From Pseudoduganella albidiflava (lineage in GTDB: Bacteria > Pseudomonadota > Gammaproteobacteria > Burkholderiales > Burkholderiaceae_D): DNA of 64,000 bases. Location: positions 7,192,001 to 7,256,000 of the forward strand of contig NZ_CP036401.1 in assembly GCF_004322755.1 (NCBI RefSeq), written 5' to 3'. A program made the translations under genes and the position numbers. Positions 36,019 to 44,399 of the stretch are shown here, piece after piece (the stretch's first letter is position 1; each line of letters begins with the position of its first letter). Below the pieces are notes generated by a model that did no database searches, had not been told where the DNA came from, and worked only from the letters and a program-made list of their open reading frames with translations.

Positions 36019-36178
36019 CAGCCGTCGGCGGTGGCCGTGACAACGAAGGCGGCGGCGGCAACGCCATCGCCTTCACCGAGCCCCAGCTGCAGGTATCCAG
36101 CCTGGCCGGCATCGTCGCCACCACCCCGGCCGGCACGCTTGTCTCGGCCGGCACCACCACGAGTTTCGGAGCGGGGCG
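36019..36178 (+). pseudogene. vgrG 3' fragment (DUF2345 region)
   Basis: About 160 bp that match the intact vgrG at roughly 28410-28565, encoding NEGGGGNAIAFTEPQLQVSS and TLVSAGTTTSFGAG. It starts and ends abruptly, with no VgrG sequence on either side. With the fragment at 34173 it brackets the broken DUF6708 gene in the same order as in an intact vgrG cassette. The rest of 35908-36346, about 440 bp without an intact gene, shows nothing recognisable. Confidence 0.85.
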
Positions 36179-36346
36179 GTGCGGCTTCAGTACACGGGTA
36201 GCCATGATTCTTGCACGGTTCTCCTTTGTGAGTGCCAACTGCCGCTGGCTGGCCTTGCAGTCGTGCGAAATCCTGCAGTGGCCAGCGAAGTGATGGCGCC
36301 GGGACGTCAGGCGGCATAAATCCCCAAGGCACTTGGCGTCGTAGAG

Positions 36347-37093
36347 TCAATATCGGAAATACATGACTCCGTACTCCATTGAATCGTTGGGCTGGTGCCG
36401 GCCTTTGGAAGATTTCACCAGGTCAGTACTTTTCGGGTTGGGCAAACCGAGGGTGGAGAATACTTTTTCGGCCACCTTGGCAAAGGGTGCCCACCTTCTG
36501 GTCATGTCGTGGGTAGCAATCGCGATGACGACGTGCATTCCCAGCATGAACCATCTGAAATCTTCATCAAAAAAGCTAGCCCAGGCCTGTTCGAGTGTGA
36601 CCTCATCCACGCTACTCATCAAAACCAGCATGCCCACGTCGAAAAACAGCGAAACATAGAGCCACCACTTGATCGCATTCTTGACGTGAGGGACCATCGA
36701 CCTGCTGCAGTGCGGGTAAAGCGCCACCGTTCGATCGGCCGGCCTGGCCATTCCCAGCAGTTCGTAATGGTCGGTTCGCCATTCCACCGCTGCATCGACG
36801 ATATCGCCGTCCTTGAACGGGCTGCGCCACAGCCATCCGCTAACCTTCATTCCATCGATATCGCATCGCACATAATCCGCCTCCTCTTCCATTGCGCTGG
36901 CATTGCTGGCGACGGACATCGCCTGCCCACCCATTTCGGCCAGTGAAGCCGCAATGGCGATCAGTCCTAACTTGGTCTGGTCGCTTCTAGTGAAGAAAAA
37001 GCTCGCGCTCTCGCTCGTCACCGTATAGTTGCTTATTTTCCCGCTCAGCTTTACCAGGCCGGCGGGCGCAGGATGATCCAAGAAATTTGTCAT
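36347..37093 (-). CDS. Putative T6SS-effector-family membrane protein
   Basis: A 248-residue protein. It begins with a soluble beta-rich part (LVKLSGKISNYTVTSESASF, DGMKVSGWLWRSPFKDGDIV), then ARPADRTVALYPHCSRS, and two hydrophobic helices (about residues 144-164, WWLYVSLFFDVGMLVLMS, and 185-205). The blocks GWLWRSPFKDGD and RTVALYPHCSRS match my recollection of proteins annotated in Burkholderiales as putative type VI secretion system effectors; the family's activity is not known to me. It faces the vgrG debris from the opposite strand. The ATG at 37093 is chosen because the hydrophilic N-terminus fits; a GTG at 37144 is an alternative and neither has a clear ribosome binding site. Confidence 0.55.
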   Translation of the reverse strand: MTNFLDHPAPAGLVKLSGKISNYTVTSESASFFFTRSDQTKLGLIAIAASLAEMGGQAMSVASNASAMEEEADYVRCDIDGMKVSGWLWRSPFKDGDIVDAAVEWRTDHYELLGMARPADRTVALYPHCSRSMVPHVKNAIKWWLYVSLFFDVGMLVLMSSVDEVTLEQAWASFFDEDFRWFMLGMHVVIAIATHDMTRRWAPFAKVAEKVFSTLGLPNPKSTDLVKSSKGRHQPNDSMEYGVMYFRY

Positions 37094-37352
37094 TTGACGT
37101 CGAAGATGTATGGCGCTATCGCCGGAGGGATATCCGACGCGCACTGCGTGTTCGGATGCGAAGGCAGTTCGACCCGTCCCGCATCAGCCAGTGGGACTGC
37201 CCGGTCATTATCGCATTGATATGAATCGCCGAAAAATGCCAACATGGCGGGTCAGCTCGCGGTTTGTCACGGGCCAGCGCGCGGCCGGTTGGCATGTCAT
37301 GGCCTGGAACAGGGCGGGCCATGAGAATCCTCGTTATGGAAAGGTATTTACG

Positions 37353-37958
37353 ATGTGTTCCATCCGACTGCGCCGCAAGATAGGAAGCGCTGTCGCACGA
37401 AGCGGTTCGTCTTCAGGCCGCTTTTGGAAAGTAATAGGGCATTGCTCGGCCATGGTGTCGGTTCTTTGCTCCCCCTCTGTATCCGCCGATCCATCGGACC
37501 TTGACCAACAGAGCGCGGCGTTGCGTACTTTGTATGACGACGCGGAAGTCAACCGTTACGTATGCAGCGACGATCCCGCCTGCGACTTTGAAGAGTTTTC
37601 GAGCCGATTGGACGCCCGGAACGTCGCCTTGACTTCTTCCAGCGCACCCTCATTCTTGATGGGTATGCAGGTCGAACCTGCGCGCAAGGGGAGACTGTAT
37701 TTTTCCGCCATATTCGTGAAGGAAAAGCTTGGCTACCGGTTGGCATTCGCACCCGACCTGGGATTCAGCGACGTGAAATTGTTGCGACAACAGGACGGCG
37801 GGTATTACATGCTCCGCGCTGTGGAAAGGGACTCGGCAGAGGCGTGGAAAGAGTTCGACTTCCGATATGATCCAATTGCTCAACAATATATCCAGGTTCG
37901 AACGCGCTGCTATTATGTGGGCACTTCTGGCAAGGTAATCCAGGCCGGATGCGGTTGA
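37353..37958 (+). CDS. Secreted protein of unknown function
   Basis: A 201-residue protein not recognised. From the ATG at 37353 (GGAAAGG upstream) there is a positively charged start (MCSIRLRRKIGS), a hydrophobic segment (VIGHCSAMVSVLCSPSVSA) and a plausible signal-peptidase site after VSA. The mature part is acidic (LYDDAEVNRYVCSDDPACDF) with four cysteines in total, including one pair YVCSDDPAC and two near the end (RCYYVGTSGKVIQAGCG), which could form disulfides in the periplasm. The upstream open frame continues to 37110 but adds no recognisable sequence. It lies next to the putative effector-family gene on the opposite strand, so a link to the T6SS island is possible but unproven. Confidence 0.55.
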   Translation: MCSIRLRRKIGSAVARSGSSSGRFWKVIGHCSAMVSVLCSPSVSADPSDLDQQSAALRTLYDDAEVNRYVCSDDPACDFEEFSSRLDARNVALTSSSAPSFLMGMQVEPARKGRLYFSAIFVKEKLGYRLAFAPDLGFSDVKLLRQQDGGYYMLRAVERDSAEAWKEFDFRYDPIAQQYIQVRTRCYYVGTSGKVIQAGCG

Positions 37959-38103
37959 CCGATCGGCCTGGATTCCATTGCTGCTGTCGAAGGCGGCCTG
38001 GCGATCAGATGTCTCCTGATTTCAGGAACCCGTAGAGCAGGCGACGCTCTGCAAAGATGTCCTGCCCAGGCACCGCGACAGGATATCGTTGCAGGGCCAA
38101 CCC

Positions 38104-38910
38104 ATGATTTCATCCACTTTCACGCATCATTTCGAACGGGGCCTGGTCCTCTTCACAAGTCTCCCTTGCGCATTTGCTGTGCTCGGCGGTTCGGCCATCG
38201 CGCACGAAACCATGGGCAGCGATGCGGCGTTGATATTCCTGCTCACAGGTGCAACCTGGCTATTGCTTGGAACTATCGGGCTGCTGGCTTTACGAAAATG
38301 GGCTACGCGGCGCGCGTCGGTGTATGCGCTGTATGCGGCATGGGCAGGCCTTGCCGGTATCAGTACGCTTGCTGTCACGCTGTTCGCGCCAATTTTCTTG
38401 ATGCCGGGTATCGGCTACATGGCTGGGCTGGTATTGCTCGAATATTTCGTCGTGGCGCTTGGCTATCAACTCTGGAGTACATGGCGGCATTTCAATGAGC
38501 AGTGGAACAAGCATCATGCAGCGGCATTGGCGCGCTGCTTCGACCCTGGCCGGGCAATGGTGGCGGTAAAGCCGCTGGTACGCGGCCTGTATCTGCATGA
38601 AACGCTATTTTTGCCCGACTGGCACGAGACTGCGGTTGCCATCGTTTCGCTCTTGCTGGGAGTGGCGCTGTTACTCGGCTTTGCGCTGTACGAAACATAT
38701 TTCGAGTTCGCCCTGGTGGCCGGCGGTATCGCATCGCTGTCGATCATTACTTATTTCATCCAGCGCACGCTGGTTCCCGTGTTGCTTGCGCTGAAACTGC
38801 GTCAACTGGAGCGTTCCCAGGGCTGCGCGATCGGACACATGGACGATGCGGGAATCGAACGTCTTCGGGCCGCCGAGCGTCGGGCGAAGCGTGGTAACAA
38901 GCGCAAGTAG
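38104..38910 (+). CDS. Polytopic membrane protein of unknown function
   Basis: A 268-residue protein with about six hydrophobic segments arranged in pairs: residues 15-32 and 41-61 (FLLTGATWLLLGTIGLLAL), 72-92 and 96-120 (FLMPGIGYMAGLVLLEYFVV), and 183-203 plus 208-226. A cytoplasmic loop of about 55 residues (STWRHFNEQWNKHHAAALAR) joins the second and third pairs. The C-terminus is very basic (RRAKRGNKRK). No family was recognised. An earlier TTG at 38089 is possible. It lies in the accessory region between two secreted proteins of unknown function. Confidence 0.55.
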   Translation: MISSTFTHHFERGLVLFTSLPCAFAVLGGSAIAHETMGSDAALIFLLTGATWLLLGTIGLLALRKWATRRASVYALYAAWAGLAGISTLAVTLFAPIFLMPGIGYMAGLVLLEYFVVALGYQLWSTWRHFNEQWNKHHAAALARCFDPGRAMVAVKPLVRGLYLHETLFLPDWHETAVAIVSLLLGVALLLGFALYETYFEFALVAGGIASLSIITYFIQRTLVPVLLALKLRQLERSQGCAIGHMDDAGIERLRAAERRAKRGNKRK

Positions 38911-38928
38911 TATTCGAGTAAGGCTCCA

Positions 38929-39063
38929 ATGACCTTGTTGATGCCGACAGAGGGCAAAGGCTTGTGCAACGTGCTGACGACCTACGCTACCGCCATCATC
39001 ACTCCTATCAAGTTTGACGAGAATGGACGCCCTACCGCCTCCCTTGCCAGGACCAGGGAATAA
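38929..39063 (+). CDS. Short 44-residue open reading frame, uncertain
   Basis: A small frame starting at an ATG with AAGG five bases upstream: MTLLMPTEGKGLCNVLTTYA, then TAIITPIKFDENGRPTASLA and RTRE. The segment ITPIKFDENGRP looks like coding sequence (charged turn after a beta strand) rather than noise, so this may be a remnant of a larger gene or a genuine short peptide. It is placed 18 bp after the membrane protein and 31 bp before the next GTG, so it would sit inside a co-oriented cluster. Confidence 0.3.
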   Translation: MTLLMPTEGKGLCNVLTTYATAIITPIKFDENGRPTASLARTRE

Positions 39064-39094
39064 CCGTGCACGAGATCAGCCATAGGGAACCGGC

Positions 39095-40009
39095 GTGAAA
39101 AAATCCATTTCGCTCATGCTACTGCTTGGGCTTGGGCTTGGGCTCGGCTCAGCCAAGGCCCAAGTCCCGCCATTCACTTACCAGGCGGGCGCGGTTTCCG
39201 TGACAGAAAACGGCAGCGCCTTGATCGTTGACGCTGCCGTCCCGATAACGGCCGAAATCCTGCCGGGCGGATCCATCTGGCCGCGTCTCGGCCTCGATGA
39301 TGACGGCAATCTCTATATCGGTGGGACCGTCGTCGATTACCGAACGGGCAAGGTGCTGTCGCGGACCGCGTCCAAGACTGGCATGGTGCAGGCGCTACCC
39401 TCGGGTTACCGCGTCGAGGTGGTCAAGCAGCGGTTCCGCATCACGCAGGGGAACAAATCGTGCACGTTCACGCGCGGGCAGCTTGGCCTGCTGGGCTGGA
39501 AATCCACTGCCGATGCATTCAAGGATGGGAACATCAAGTTCGCATCCCGGGCGCACCAGTTGCTCGCGCTTGCCGTCAAGCTCGAGGAAGACAGCCGGGA
39601 CAGCCAATATGTCGTCAACGATATCGACCTGCCATCCTGCCGTATCAGGCAGACAGGGCTCGGCAATCCCGACCTGCTGGTCGAACTCGGCCGCTCCCGC
39701 CGTGGGGGATGGTGGCTGACCGGATCGATCGAACAAACCTTGTTGCGCTCGAACGATGGCAGGCGTTGGGAGAAGATGCGGCTGTCGGAAGGTATTTCTT
39801 CCCTGATCAGCAGTCATGTCGTCGACAACAAGGAGATCTGGCTGGCCGGTATCCTGCTACCATTCAAGGATGACGATCCACTGTTGATCCATACCTCGGA
39901 TGGCGGCAAGACCTGGCGGAATGTGGGCCGCGGCGACCCCTTGCTCGGCAAGCTGCCCGATGCCTGGCTCGAAGGAAAAAGGCGCGTCGCCATGCCAGTG
40001 GCGCCTTGA
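39095..40009 (+). CDS. Secreted protein with Asp-box (BNR-like) repeats
   Basis: A 304-residue exported protein starting at a GTG with AGGGA six bases upstream. A signal peptide rich in Leu-Gly (MKKSISLMLLLGLGLGLGSA, cleavage after AKA) is clear. Two Asp-box motifs are visible near the C-terminus (LLRSNDGRRWEKM and LIHTSDGGKTWRNV), the beta-hairpin signature of sialidase-like and photosystem-assembly-type beta-propellers. No complete catalytic site of a sialidase is present, so an extracellular binding or scaffold role is more likely. It closes the accessory region before the ahp operon. Confidence 0.6.
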   Translation: MKKSISLMLLLGLGLGLGSAKAQVPPFTYQAGAVSVTENGSALIVDAAVPITAEILPGGSIWPRLGLDDDGNLYIGGTVVDYRTGKVLSRTASKTGMVQALPSGYRVEVVKQRFRITQGNKSCTFTRGQLGLLGWKSTADAFKDGNIKFASRAHQLLALAVKLEEDSRDSQYVVNDIDLPSCRIRQTGLGNPDLLVELGRSRRGGWWLTGSIEQTLLRSNDGRRWEKMRLSEGISSLISSHVVDNKEIWLAGILLPFKDDDPLLIHTSDGGKTWRNVGRGDPLLGKLPDAWLEGKRRVAMPVAP

Positions 40010-40215
40010 TGGGAACGGCGGCAGCCTGCTCCCGGGGCAGATTCCCCCTGGCCCATGACGGGCTGTACGGATGATTGGAAACAGCCCCGCAGGTGCTCGC
40101 AAATAGGGCCTGCCAAGATGGCGCTGCGCAAGTACTTCATCGCGTCATTGCCGTCCTCCCAATCTTCACGATTTGACAGGAACGACGATAATACCGGTCT
40201 CGCTATGCCGTCTCG

Positions 40216-40252
40216 ATAGTCAAACTCAATTGAAACTATTGCGACAATCAAT
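40216..40252 (+). promoter_or_regulatory. OxyR-type binding site upstream of ahpC
   Basis: Four tetramers with exactly 11-bp periodicity: ATAG (40216), CAAT (40227), ATTG (40238) and CAAT (40249). This is the OxyR tetramer pattern ATAG-N7-CTAT-N7-ATAG-N7-CTAT with one mismatch in each of the last three. It lies 70-106 bp before the ahpC start and directly upstream of a likely promoter, the normal place for activation by oxidised OxyR. The remainder of the 312-bp gap 40010-40321 shows nothing else. Confidence 0.7.
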
Positions 40253-40253
40253 T

Positions 40254-40281
40254 TTGCAAATAGCCGAGATCCCTCTAAACT
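40254..40281 (+). promoter_or_regulatory. Likely sigma-70 promoter of ahpC-ahpF
   Basis: TTGCAA at 40254-40259 and TAAACT at 40276-40281 with a 16-base spacer, about 40 bp before the ahpC ATG. The -35 box abuts the OxyR-type site. Confidence 0.55.
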
Positions 40282-40321
40282 AGCATCTCATTGATTCACA
40301 ACCCTCACGAGGAAAACACAA

Positions 40322-40885
40322 ATGTCTCTGATCAACACCCAAGTCAAACCGTTCAAGGCAACTGCTTACCACAACGGCAAGTTCATCGATCTGAGCGAAG
40401 AGTCCCTGAAGGGCAAGTGGTCCGTGTTCGTGTTCTACCCGGCTGACTTCACCTTCGTCTGCCCGACCGAACTGGAAGACCTGGCCGACAACTACGCCGA
40501 ATTCTCGAAGCTGGGCGTGGAAGTGTACGGTATCTCGACCGATACCCATTTCGCCCACAAGGCATGGCACGACACGTCCGACGCGATCAAGAAAGTGCAG
40601 TACCCGCTGATCGGCGACCCGACCGGCCTGCTGTCCCGTAACTTCCAGGTCATGATCGAAGAAGAAGGCCTGGCACTGCGCGGCACCTTCGTGATCAATC
40701 CGGAAGGCTTCATCAAGGTGCTGGAAGTCCATGACAACGGCATCGGCCGCGACGCATCGGAACTGCTGCGCAAAGTGAAGGCAGCCCAGTACGTTGCTTC
40801 CCACCCGGGCGAAGTGTGCCCGGCCAAGTGGTCCGAAGGCGCGGCAACCCTGACCCCGTCGCTGGATCTGGTCGGCAAGATATAA
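40322..40885 (+). CDS. ahpC: Alkyl hydroperoxide reductase subunit C (2-Cys peroxiredoxin)
   Basis: A 187-residue typical 2-Cys peroxiredoxin that reduces hydrogen peroxide, organic peroxides and peroxynitrite in the cytoplasm. The peroxidatic cysteine is C47 (DFTFVCPTE) and the resolving cysteine is C166 (GEVCPAKW). Length equals that of the E. coli protein. GAGGA precedes the ATG. AhpF, encoded 65 bp downstream, is its dedicated reductase. Upstream there is a well-spaced OxyR-type site, so induction by peroxide is expected. Confidence 0.98.
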   Translation: MSLINTQVKPFKATAYHNGKFIDLSEESLKGKWSVFVFYPADFTFVCPTELEDLADNYAEFSKLGVEVYGISTDTHFAHKAWHDTSDAIKKVQYPLIGDPTGLLSRNFQVMIEEEGLALRGTFVINPEGFIKVLEVHDNGIGRDASELLRKVKAAQYVASHPGEVCPAKWSEGAATLTPSLDLVGKI

Positions 40886-40907
40886 GTAAGTAGTTATTGA
40901 GCAGTAC

Positions 40908-40931
40908 CGCTGCCGGCATGTGCCGGCAGCG
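40908..40931 (+). other. Intercistronic hairpin between ahpC and ahpF
   Basis: CGCTGCCGGCA (40908-40918) and TGCCGGCAGCG (40921-40931) form a perfect 11-bp inverted repeat with almost no spacer and no following T tract. It is likely an mRNA processing or stabilising structure that lets ahpC be made in excess of ahpF, rather than a full terminator. Confidence 0.7.
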
Positions 40932-40950
40932 CATTGAAAAGGAAAAAGTC

Positions 40951-42543
40951 ATGCTGGATGCAAATCTCAAAACCCAACTGAAAGCCTATCTGGAAAAAGT
41001 GGTGCAGCCGATTGAGATCGTTGCATCGCTGGATGATTCCGCGAAGGCGCGGGAAATGAAGGAACTGCTCGCCGATATCGATGGCTTGAGCGACAAGATT
41101 ACCCTGGTCGAGGACAACGCCGCCAACGTGCGCAAGCCGTCGTTCTCGATCAACCGTGCCGGCACCGACATTGGCGTGCGTTTTGCCGGCATCCCGATGG
41201 GCCATGAATTCACCTCGCTGGTGCTGGCCCTGCTGCAGGTGGGCGGCCACACGATCAAGCTCGACGAAGCCGTGATCGAACAGATCCGCAACCTGGAAGG
41301 CGATTTCGAATTCGAGACCTTCATCTCGCTGTCGTGCCATAACTGCCCGGAAGTGGTGCAGGCGCTGAACGCGATGTCGGTCATCAACCCGCGCATCAAG
41401 GTCACCACGATCGATGGCGGCGTGTTCCAGAAAGAAGTCGAAGAGCGCCAGATCATGGCGGTACCGATGATGTTCCTGAACGGCCAGCACTTCGGCCAGG
41501 GCCGCACGAACGTGGAAGAAATCCTCGCCAAGCTGGACACCAATGCCGGTGCCCGCCAGGCGGCTGAACTGAACAAGAAAGACGTGTTCGACGTGCTGGT
41601 CGTCGGCGGCGGCCCTGCCGGTGCGGCGTCGGCGATCTACGCGGCCCGTAAAGGCATCCAGACCGGCGTGCTGGCGGAACGCTTCGGCGGCCAGGTGCTC
41701 GATACGCTGTCGATCGAGAACTTCATCTCGATCAAGGAAACCGATGGCCCGAAATTCGCCGTGGCGCTGGAGCAGCACGTCAAGGAATACGAAGTCGACA
41801 TCATGAATACCCAGCGCGCCGTGAAGCTGGTGCCGGGCAGGGTCACCGAAGTGCACACCGCCACCGGCGCGGTGCTGAAGGCGAAGACCGTGATCCTGTC
41901 CACCGGTGCACGGTGGCGCGAGATCAACGTGCCGGGCGAGAAGGAGTACCGTAACCACGGCGTGGCGTACTGCCCGCACTGCGATGGCCCGCTGTTCAAG
42001 GGCAAGCGCGTGTCGGTGATCGGTGGCGGCAACTCCGGCGTGGAAGCGGCGATCGACCTGGCCGGCATCGTGCAGCATGTCACGCTGATCGAGTTCGGCA
42101 ACGAACTGCGTGCCGATGCGGTCCTGCAGCGCAAGCTGCGCTCGCTGCCGAACGTGAAGGTGATCCTGTCGGCGCAGACGACCGAGATCCACGGCGATGG
42201 CAAGAAGGTAAACGGCCTGTCGTACAAGGACCGCAACACCAACGAGCTGCACCGCGTGGACCTGGAAGGCGTGTTCGTGCAGATCGGCCTGGTGCCGAAC
42301 ACGGAGTGGCTGAAGGGCACCGTGGCGCTGTCGAAGCATGGCGAGATCGAGATCGATGCCAAGGGCCAGACCTCGGTACCGGGCGTGTTCGCCGCCGGCG
42401 ACGTCACCACCGTGCCGTACAAGCAGATCGTGATCGCCGTGGGTGCCGGTGCAACGGCCGCGCTGTCCGCCTTCGACCACCTGATCCGCTCGGGTGACGA
42501 TGAAGTGGAAGCCGAGCAGGCCGCCATCGCCGCCGTCGCGTAA
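40951..42543 (+). CDS. ahpF: Alkyl hydroperoxide reductase subunit F
   Basis: A 530-residue flavoprotein that passes electrons from NADH to AhpC. The N-terminal double-thioredoxin-like domain holds C129 and C132 (SCHNCPE). The thioredoxin-reductase-like part has the FAD loop [11 protein letters not shown] (about 212), the redox pair C341 and C344 (CPHCDGP), the NAD loop [11 protein letters not shown] and the FAD motif [16 protein letters not shown]. The ATG at 40951 is preceded by AAGGA; the longer upstream frame would run through the hairpin. It is the second gene of the ahp operon and is closed by a strong terminator. Confidence 0.97.
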   Translation: MLDANLKTQLKAYLEKVVQPIEIVASLDDSAKAREMKELLADIDGLSDKITLVEDNAANVRKPSFSINRAGTDIGVRFAGIPMGHEFTSLVLALLQVGGHTIKLDEAVIEQIRNLEGDFEFETFISLSCHNCPEVVQALNAMSVINPRIKVTTIDGGVFQKEVEERQIMAVPMMFLNGQHFGQGRTNVEEILAKLDTNAGARQAAELNKKDVFDVLVVGGGPAGAASAIYAARKGIQTGVLAERFGGQVLDTLSIENFISIKETDGPKFAVALEQHVKEYEVDIMNTQRAVKLVPGRVTEVHTATGAVLKAKTVILSTGARWREINVPGEKEYRNHGVAYCPHCDGPLFKGKRVSVIGGGNSGVEAAIDLAGIVQHVTLIEFGNELRADAVLQRKLRSLPNVKVILSAQTTEIHGDGKKVNGLSYKDRNTNELHRVDLEGVFVQIGLVPNTEWLKGTVALSKHGEIEIDAKGQTSVPGVFAAGDVTTVPYKQIVIAVGAGATAALSAFDHLIRSGDDEVEAEQAAIAAVA

Positions 42544-42560
42544 GCATCGTCATAGCCAGC

Positions 42561-42591
42561 AAAAAACGGGAGCCTCGGCTCCCGTTTTTTT
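42561..42591 (+). terminator. Rho-independent terminator of the ahp operon
   Basis: Stem CGGGAGC (42567-42573) and GCTCCCG (42578-42584), preceded by six A and followed by seven T. It begins 18 bp after the ahpF stop; the A tract means it can also work in the reverse direction. Confidence 0.92.
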
Positions 42592-42637
42592 ATTTCCTCA
42601 AAACCAGGGTCTTTCCCTGTTTTTGGGGCGCATCCCA

Positions 42638-42770
42638 AATGCCGCTTCGTTAAGCAAACCCCAAGTGCAAAATCCGGGGTCCGACCCGGCGGGTCTGACC
42701 CCAGCCCTTCGCTGTTGGGGTGGAAGCATGCGCTTTCAATGTATCGGCTAACGCTTAATTGAACGGCGTT
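42638..42770 (+). repeat. 133-bp interspersed element, copy B
   Basis: Same length and order as copy C. It starts AATGCCGCTTCGTTAAGC and ends GCTTAATTGAACGGCGTT. The 27-bp central palindrome is at 42676-42702, with one change (GGGGTCCGACCC) breaking its symmetry. It lies between the ahpF terminator and the 3' end of the convergent AI-2E-family gene. Confidence 0.85.
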
Positions 42771-42798
42771 AGGGGCCGCTACCCCATTTCTGAGAAAG

Positions 42799-43914
42799 CT
42801 ACTTGAGGTCGACGCTGGCCTGTTTCACCCGCAGCGAGCGGGCGTAGCGGTGCCGGGCCTGCAGGCGTGCGTCGGTGATCAGCACGCCGATCGTTTCGCC
42901 GACCACCATCGCCACGCCCAGCAGCGGCAGCACCAGCATCAGGCCCGTTACGCCGGCCAGCGCGCCGCCGACGAACAGCATCACCACCGTTACCAGCGGA
43001 TGCATGCGCAGGCTGCGGCCCAGTGTCATCGGCATGAAGACGAAGTCGTCGAGCAGGCGGGCGATGATGAAGACGATGATCGCGCTGTAGGCGGCGAAAT
43101 TGTTGTCCGGCGCATCGGCCGAGGCCACCAGCACCACCAGCAGGCAGCCGGCGATCGAGCCCACGTAAGGCACCCACGCTAGCATGGCGGCGATAAAGCC
43201 GAGCAGCAGCGGGGAGGGCAGGCCGATGGCCCACAGGCCGACCGCCAGCACGACGGTATCGATGAGCGTCAGCTTGAGCATGCCGTGGAAGTAGCGGCGC
43301 GCGGTCTGGTCGACTTCATGCAGCAGGAACAGGGTCTTCTCGAAGAAGGCGTTGGGCACGGCGCGCGCCAGGAAGCGCTTGAAACGGCGGCCGTCGCGCA
43401 GGAAGAAGAAGGCCAGGAACGGTGCCAGCAGCAGCGACGGCACCCATGCCGCGGCGGCCACCACCACGTCCGTCAGGTGGCGCTGGAAGAATTCGCGCGT
43501 GTACTCGGCCAGGTTCAGGTTCACCGAATCGCCCAGCCGGGCCTGCCGCAGGATGGGGAACTGCCGTTCCAGCGCGCCCAGCATGTTGCGCAGGAAGCGC
43601 ACGCCGGCATCCAGGTAGCGGCCCGGCATGTCCTGCCAGTCGGTGGCCGGGGCCGGGATCCAGATCGCCGCCACCAGGATCGCCAGCAGCATGCAGAGTC
43701 CGAACGCGGCGCCGACCAGCATCGCGGAGGTATTGCGCGTGAATCCCATCCGCAGCAGCCGCTGGAATGGCGACAGTAGCATGTAATACAGGATGATCGC
43801 CAGCAGGAACGGCACCGAGAGCCACAGCACACGCTGCATCAGGTACAGCAGCACGCAGGTGGCGGCGATGATGCCGCACCAGACGATGGGCCCGGACTGC
43901 TGCCGCTCGACCAT
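42799..43914 (-). CDS. AI-2E family transporter (PerM/TqsA-like permease)
   Basis: A 371-residue inner-membrane protein with about eight hydrophobic segments and the family arrangement: two helices at each end of an N-terminal pair, a large cytoplasmic region (about residues 90-165), then FLAFFFLRDG and a C-terminal block with WVPYVGSIAG and a late helix pair (LVTVVMLFVGGALAGVTGLM). Members export or exchange small molecules, including in some cases autoinducer-2 or sodium/proton; the substrate is not predictable. The ATG at 43914 overlaps the stop of the upstream cyclic-nucleotide-binding gene (TGATG) and has GAGGT six bases upstream, so coupling is likely. Confidence 0.85.
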   Translation of the reverse strand: MVERQQSGPIVWCGIIAATCVLLYLMQRVLWLSVPFLLAIILYYMLLSPFQRLLRMGFTRNTSAMLVGAAFGLCMLLAILVAAIWIPAPATDWQDMPGRYLDAGVRFLRNMLGALERQFPILRQARLGDSVNLNLAEYTREFFQRHLTDVVVAAAAWVPSLLLAPFLAFFFLRDGRRFKRFLARAVPNAFFEKTLFLLHEVDQTARRYFHGMLKLTLIDTVVLAVGLWAIGLPSPLLLGFIAAMLAWVPYVGSIAGCLLVVLVASADAPDNNFAAYSAIIVFIIARLLDDFVFMPMTLGRSLRMHPLVTVVMLFVGGALAGVTGLMLVLPLLGVAMVVGETIGVLITDARLQARHRYARSLRVKQASVDLK

Positions 43915-44399
43915 CACAACACCTCGATGTGCGGCGAGTCGATCGACATCCGTTCGCGCAGCCGGGAGCCGATATGGCGTGCCAGCGCCAGCGAGATCTT
44001 GTAGCCGATCACGGCGTCGGTTTCCATCAGGCCCATGAAGTCGGCGCGGAAGAAGACCGCCAGTTCGCAGTCATCCCACGCGCGCGCCTGCGCCGTGCGG
44101 GGCGAGTTGTCCAGCAGGGCGAGGTCGCCGAAGAAGGCGCCGGGCGACAGTTCGGTGATGATCTCGGGCATGCCGTTGACGTTGCGGTTGATCTGCACGT
44201 GGCCGGCCGTGATCAGGTACAGCGCCTGGCCCTCCTCGCCCTCGTCGAAAATGATCTCGCCCGCGAGATAGCGCCGTTCATGCATCAGGCCGTCGACGAT
44301 CTTCAGTTCGAGCGGTGTCAGGGAATTGAGGAGGACGGTTTCGCGCAGCCTGGCCAGGCGTGGCGACAGCGGCGGCGGCTTCAGAAAACCGAAAATCAC
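43914..44399 (-). CDS. Cyclic nucleotide-binding domain protein (Crp-like sensor without DNA-binding domain)
   Basis: A 161-residue protein formed almost entirely by one cNMP-binding domain: ERRYLAGEIIFDEGEEGQAL, LITAGHVQI, LSPGAFFGDLALLDNSPRTA. The phosphate-binding cassette GDLALLDNSPRTA is close to consensus, with the arginine kept. No helix-turn-helix follows; the chain ends soon after the C-helix (ALARHIGSRLRERMSI). I used the GTG at 44399 with TGGAG upstream, since the open frame further upstream is repeat-derived. One-base overlap with the AI-2E permease suggests it regulates that transporter post-translationally. Confidence 0.75.
   Translation of the reverse strand: MIFGFLKPPPLSPRLARLRETVLLNSLTPLELKIVDGLMHERRYLAGEIIFDEGEEGQALYLITAGHVQINRNVNGMPEIITELSPGAFFGDLALLDNSPRTAQARAWDDCELAVFFRADFMGLMETDAVIGYKISLALARHIGSRLRERMSIDSPHIEVL

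Noticed and set aside
36019..36178. Reading 36019-36178 as part of an intact second vgrG
   Set aside because: Homology covers only about 160 bp and starts and stops abruptly, with AT-rich unrelated DNA on the left.
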